Positions 62,553-64,000 of a DNA stretch of 64,000 nucleotides are shown piece by piece. How positions within the stretch are numbered: position 1 is the first letter of the stretch; every line of letters starts with the position of its first letter. The translations under genes and the position numbers were made by a program. The notes under the pieces are model-generated. The model did no database searches. It was not told where the DNA came from and saw only the letters and a program-made list of their open reading frames with translations. The DNA is from Algoriphagus mannitolivorans DSM 15301 (GTDB taxonomy: Bacteria; Bacteroidota; Bacteroidia; Cytophagales; Cyclobacteriaceae): the NCBI RefSeq assembly GCF_000429425.1, contig NZ_AUBV01000007.1, forward strand, positions 270,315 through 334,314. The letters are read 5' to 3'.

Positions 62553-63659
62553 ATGAAGGACTTTAATTACTGGAAGAAACAACACGAAAGTGAAAAACTT
62601 GAAGAGTTTAGTAACGATACAATCGGATTGCTTTGGCTCAAAACAAAATCAATAGTTCGTAAAGAACTTATTGCTGAGTTTTTGAAAAGTAATTCAATCA
62701 CTTTAAAGGAAACAGCTTTAGCCAAGCAATTTGTTGAGTTATTTGAGCTACTTTCAAAAGACCCAGTTAATTCCCATAAAATTTTAGATAACTTCATCAG
62801 AGAAGAAAACGGAAAACAAGTTGGTAAACTTGATACAGTTCAATTAGTTTCTGAACTCTATAAGCTGAAAAACTTTGATTGGGGTGGCGATTATCAAAAC
62901 TCTTTGGACAAATATTTAGTGAGTCATTACGTCAAAGTTCACAAATCTTATGACACGCTTATTTCAAAGTTTGAAACCGAAATTAATATTGCCGTTCAAG
63001 GTTATGTTTTGAACAGTTGGTATAATCACTGGAGTAGCATTTTAATCGAACATATTTTTAAATCACACCCAACAGTTTTACCAACAGTAGGACAAATAAA
63101 GAGCGTTGATTTTTTCATCAACAATGTTCCTTTCGACTTGAAAGTAACTTATTTACCCGCTGAATACATAAAAGATAAACGCAAAGAAAAAGGTTACCCT
63201 GTTGAATTAACTTTTCTGAAAAAGAAAGCAGAAGAAGCTAAAATTGTTTTTGATAAAAAAGCGAAACCTGCTGACATCTTTTATGAAATAGTTGAAAAGA
63301 TGAAAGACAGAAATGACGCTTTCTGTAATGATGTTTTGAATACTCTAAAAAAAGAGAAACTTGAAATTCTTAACGAAGTTCAAGCTAATCCAAAAGTTCT
63401 TGCGACTTGGCTATACGAAAATCAAGGTGAGATGCGATTTGGTTCTGAAAACCGCTTGTTTCTTGTGCTTGTGGACACGGACGACTTCAATAGTTCTTGG
63501 AAACTAAAAAGAAATCTCGACCTTTTAAAACCAACGATTATTTCATACTTAGATAATTTTGGAACTAAGAAAATTGACGACTTAAAGGTAAGTTTCAATT
63601 TCAAAGGTAAACCCCAAACATTTACTGCATTGACAGATATAATTTTTGTTGTAAAATAG
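62553..63659 (+). CDS. Putative type II restriction endonuclease, PD-(D/E)XK fold
   Basis: 368 residues, no family I can name. Residues 183-200 read KSVDFFINNVPFDLKVTY: Asp186 and Asp195-x-Lys197 on consecutive strands fit the PD-(D/E)XK active site, and Glu166 in the preceding helix (SSILIEHIF) is the usual first acidic residue. The rest is helical and Lys-rich. Its position 13 nt after an adenine methyltransferase supports the restriction role. The recognition sequence cannot be predicted. Confidence 0.8.
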   Translation: MKDFNYWKKQHESEKLEEFSNDTIGLLWLKTKSIVRKELIAEFLKSNSITLKETALAKQFVELFELLSKDPVNSHKILDNFIREENGKQVGKLDTVQLVSELYKLKNFDWGGDYQNSLDKYLVSHYVKVHKSYDTLISKFETEINIAVQGYVLNSWYNHWSSILIEHIFKSHPTVLPTVGQIKSVDFFINNVPFDLKVTYLPAEYIKDKRKEKGYPVELTFLKKKAEEAKIVFDKKAKPADIFYEIVEKMKDRNDAFCNDVLNTLKKEKLEILNEVQANPKVLATWLYENQGEMRFGSENRLFLVLVDTDDFNSSWKLKRNLDLLKPTIISYLDNFGTKKIDDLKVSFNFKGKPQTFTALTDIIFVVK

Positions 63660-63906
63660 CCAAGACATTTGGTGGCACATTTGCAAAACCACACAAGCCC
63701 ACGCTAAAGCCAAGTTTTGCAAAAGAGCCACCAAGCCAACGCACCAAGACAGCAGTAAAATGGATAGACAACAACACGACAGAAAAGAAGGGCAGCACCT
63801 AACACGGGTTTTGCGTCAGGCGGGGTGACGTGCAAACATGGAGCTTTGTGCTTCTATTCAAGTTCAGTGCTGGTTGACCGTTTTGTGCTCCGAAACCCGC
63901 CCGAAC
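63660..63906. other. Intergenic region right of the nuclease gene, with attC-like arm
   Basis: Besides the hairpin, ACCTAAC at 63797-63803 fits the integron R'' core RYYYAAC and opens an inverted arm (63795-63826, with ACGGGTTTTGCGTCAGGCGG). The matching right arm begins at 63894-63902 (AAACCCGCC) and is lost after GAAC, where an IS3-type end begins at 63907. The stem between is about 65 nt of weakly structured sequence. Confidence 0.45.
63669..63734. repeat. Imperfect hairpin element, right copy
   Basis: Two 21-nt arms (63669-63689 and 63714-63734) around a 24-nt loop with ACACAAGCC. As in the left copy, 19 of 21 positions pair and the two mismatches are A-A in an ACA/AGA internal loop. The outer stem bases differ from the left copy but still pair (GGTGGC with GCCACC here, GC-GC and AT-rich there). 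The ACA arm is first here and second in the left copy. It starts 10 nt after the nuclease stop codon. Confidence 0.75.
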
Positions 63907-64000
63907 TGTAAGCTTCCCCAAAAACTGGACAGTTTAAAAGACGACAAAGTCACTAACTTTAAACTGTATGAAGAAGTCAAGATTTACCGAAAGCCAGATC
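63907..64000 (+). mobile_element. IS3-family insertion sequence, left end
   Basis: TGTAAGCTTCCCCAAAAACT followed by GGACAGTTTAAAAG is like the left end of many IS3 members (5' TG, CCCCAAAAACTGGACA). A transposase ORF starts 61 nt inside. The element leaves the window to the right. The insertion splits the inverted arm that begins at 63795. Confidence 0.75.
63968..64000 (+). CDS. IS3-family transposase OrfA, first 11 codons
   Basis: ATG at 63968 opens MKKSRFTESQI, a standard start of IS3-family OrfA proteins (helix-turn-helix DNA-binding part). The frame continues out of the window. Confidence 0.75.
   Translation, partial: MKKSRFTESQI

Overview
The window reads as a stretch of chromosome from a Bacteroidota bacterium, most likely a Cytophagales/Cyclobacteriaceae member of the Algoriphagus kind (inference). 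The grounds are: several promoters of the Bacteroidota type (TTTG or TTG, about 20 nt, TAnnTTTG), almost no Shine-Dalgarno sequences, a short RpoD-type sigma factor, bacillithiol synthesis (BshB1), a DUF5686 TonB-associated protein, a START-like domain protein, and a SusC-like/outer-membrane beta-barrel receptor with a carboxypeptidase-regulatory domain. Most of the window is well-ordered housekeeping DNA; accessory material is concentrated at 17.2-18.3 kb, 46.1-46.9 kb and 60.2-64.0 kb.

Layout. 0-5 kb: a cut-off secreted protein, a large lipoprotein with beta-propeller, HEAT, cytochrome c and discoidin-like parts, a GH18 chitinase-like lipoprotein, and tRNA-Thr with a clear promoter and terminator. 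5-17 kb: DUF349 protein, AlgH/YqgE, pdxH, bshB1, an M23/LysM peptidase, trxB, rpoD, pnp, rpsO, an LptF/G permease and a START-like protein. 17.2-18.3 kb: tRNA-Met followed by three tandem units, each carrying a GIY-YIG nuclease gene (one intact, two 5'-deleted) and a decayed copy of the tRNA-Met 3' half with its terminator. 18.5-25 kb: an AsmA-like protein and the classic thrS-infC-rpmI-rplT translation operon (infC has no ATG start). 25-38.5 kb: DUF5686 protein, lhgO, an FMN glutamate-synthase-like protein, a YheT hydrolase, a small Hpt-like protein, a BaiN-like flavoprotein, a HerA-like ATPase, a DUF4332 protein, a zinc-ribbon protein, a TPR lipoprotein, dapD and a glycosyltransferase.

38.7-45.2 kb is one compact operon: a DtxR/MntR-type metal regulator, a complete metal ABC importer (binding lipoprotein, ATPase, two permeases, the first fused to a DtxR-like metal-sensing domain), a periplasmic thioredoxin, and mnmE. 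Palindromes of the form TTAGGnnnnCCTAA sit on the promoter, so the regulator probably represses its own operon. 45.2-47.6 kb holds a nucleoside-hydrolase-like protein, gene remnants, and a short F420-reductase-like protein. 47.8-50.6 kb is a glucokinase/ROK-zwf-pgl operon for the oxidative pentose phosphate entry. 50.7-54.6 kb is a malonate module: MatB-like acyl-CoA synthetase, MadL and MadM transporter halves, and a transglutaminase-fold lipoprotein. 54.7-61 kb: a small acidic lipoprotein, an MFS carrier, a Crp/Fnr regulator, a TMEM175-like channel, an outer-membrane receptor and an AraC regulator with an N-terminal CxxC metal-binding segment.

61.2-64.0 kb is clearly different: AT-rich, with a D12-type adenine methyltransferase followed by a PD-(D/E)XK nuclease (a type II restriction-modification pair). 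The pair lies between two imperfect hairpins that share an internal AGA/ACA mismatch loop and an ACACAAGCC loop while their outer stem bases differ but still pair. To the right is a larger attC-like inverted element whose right arm is broken off by the left end of an IS3-family insertion sequence that runs out of the window. The two most unusual items are the tRNA-linked GIY-YIG tandem array and this hairpin-bounded restriction-modification cassette.
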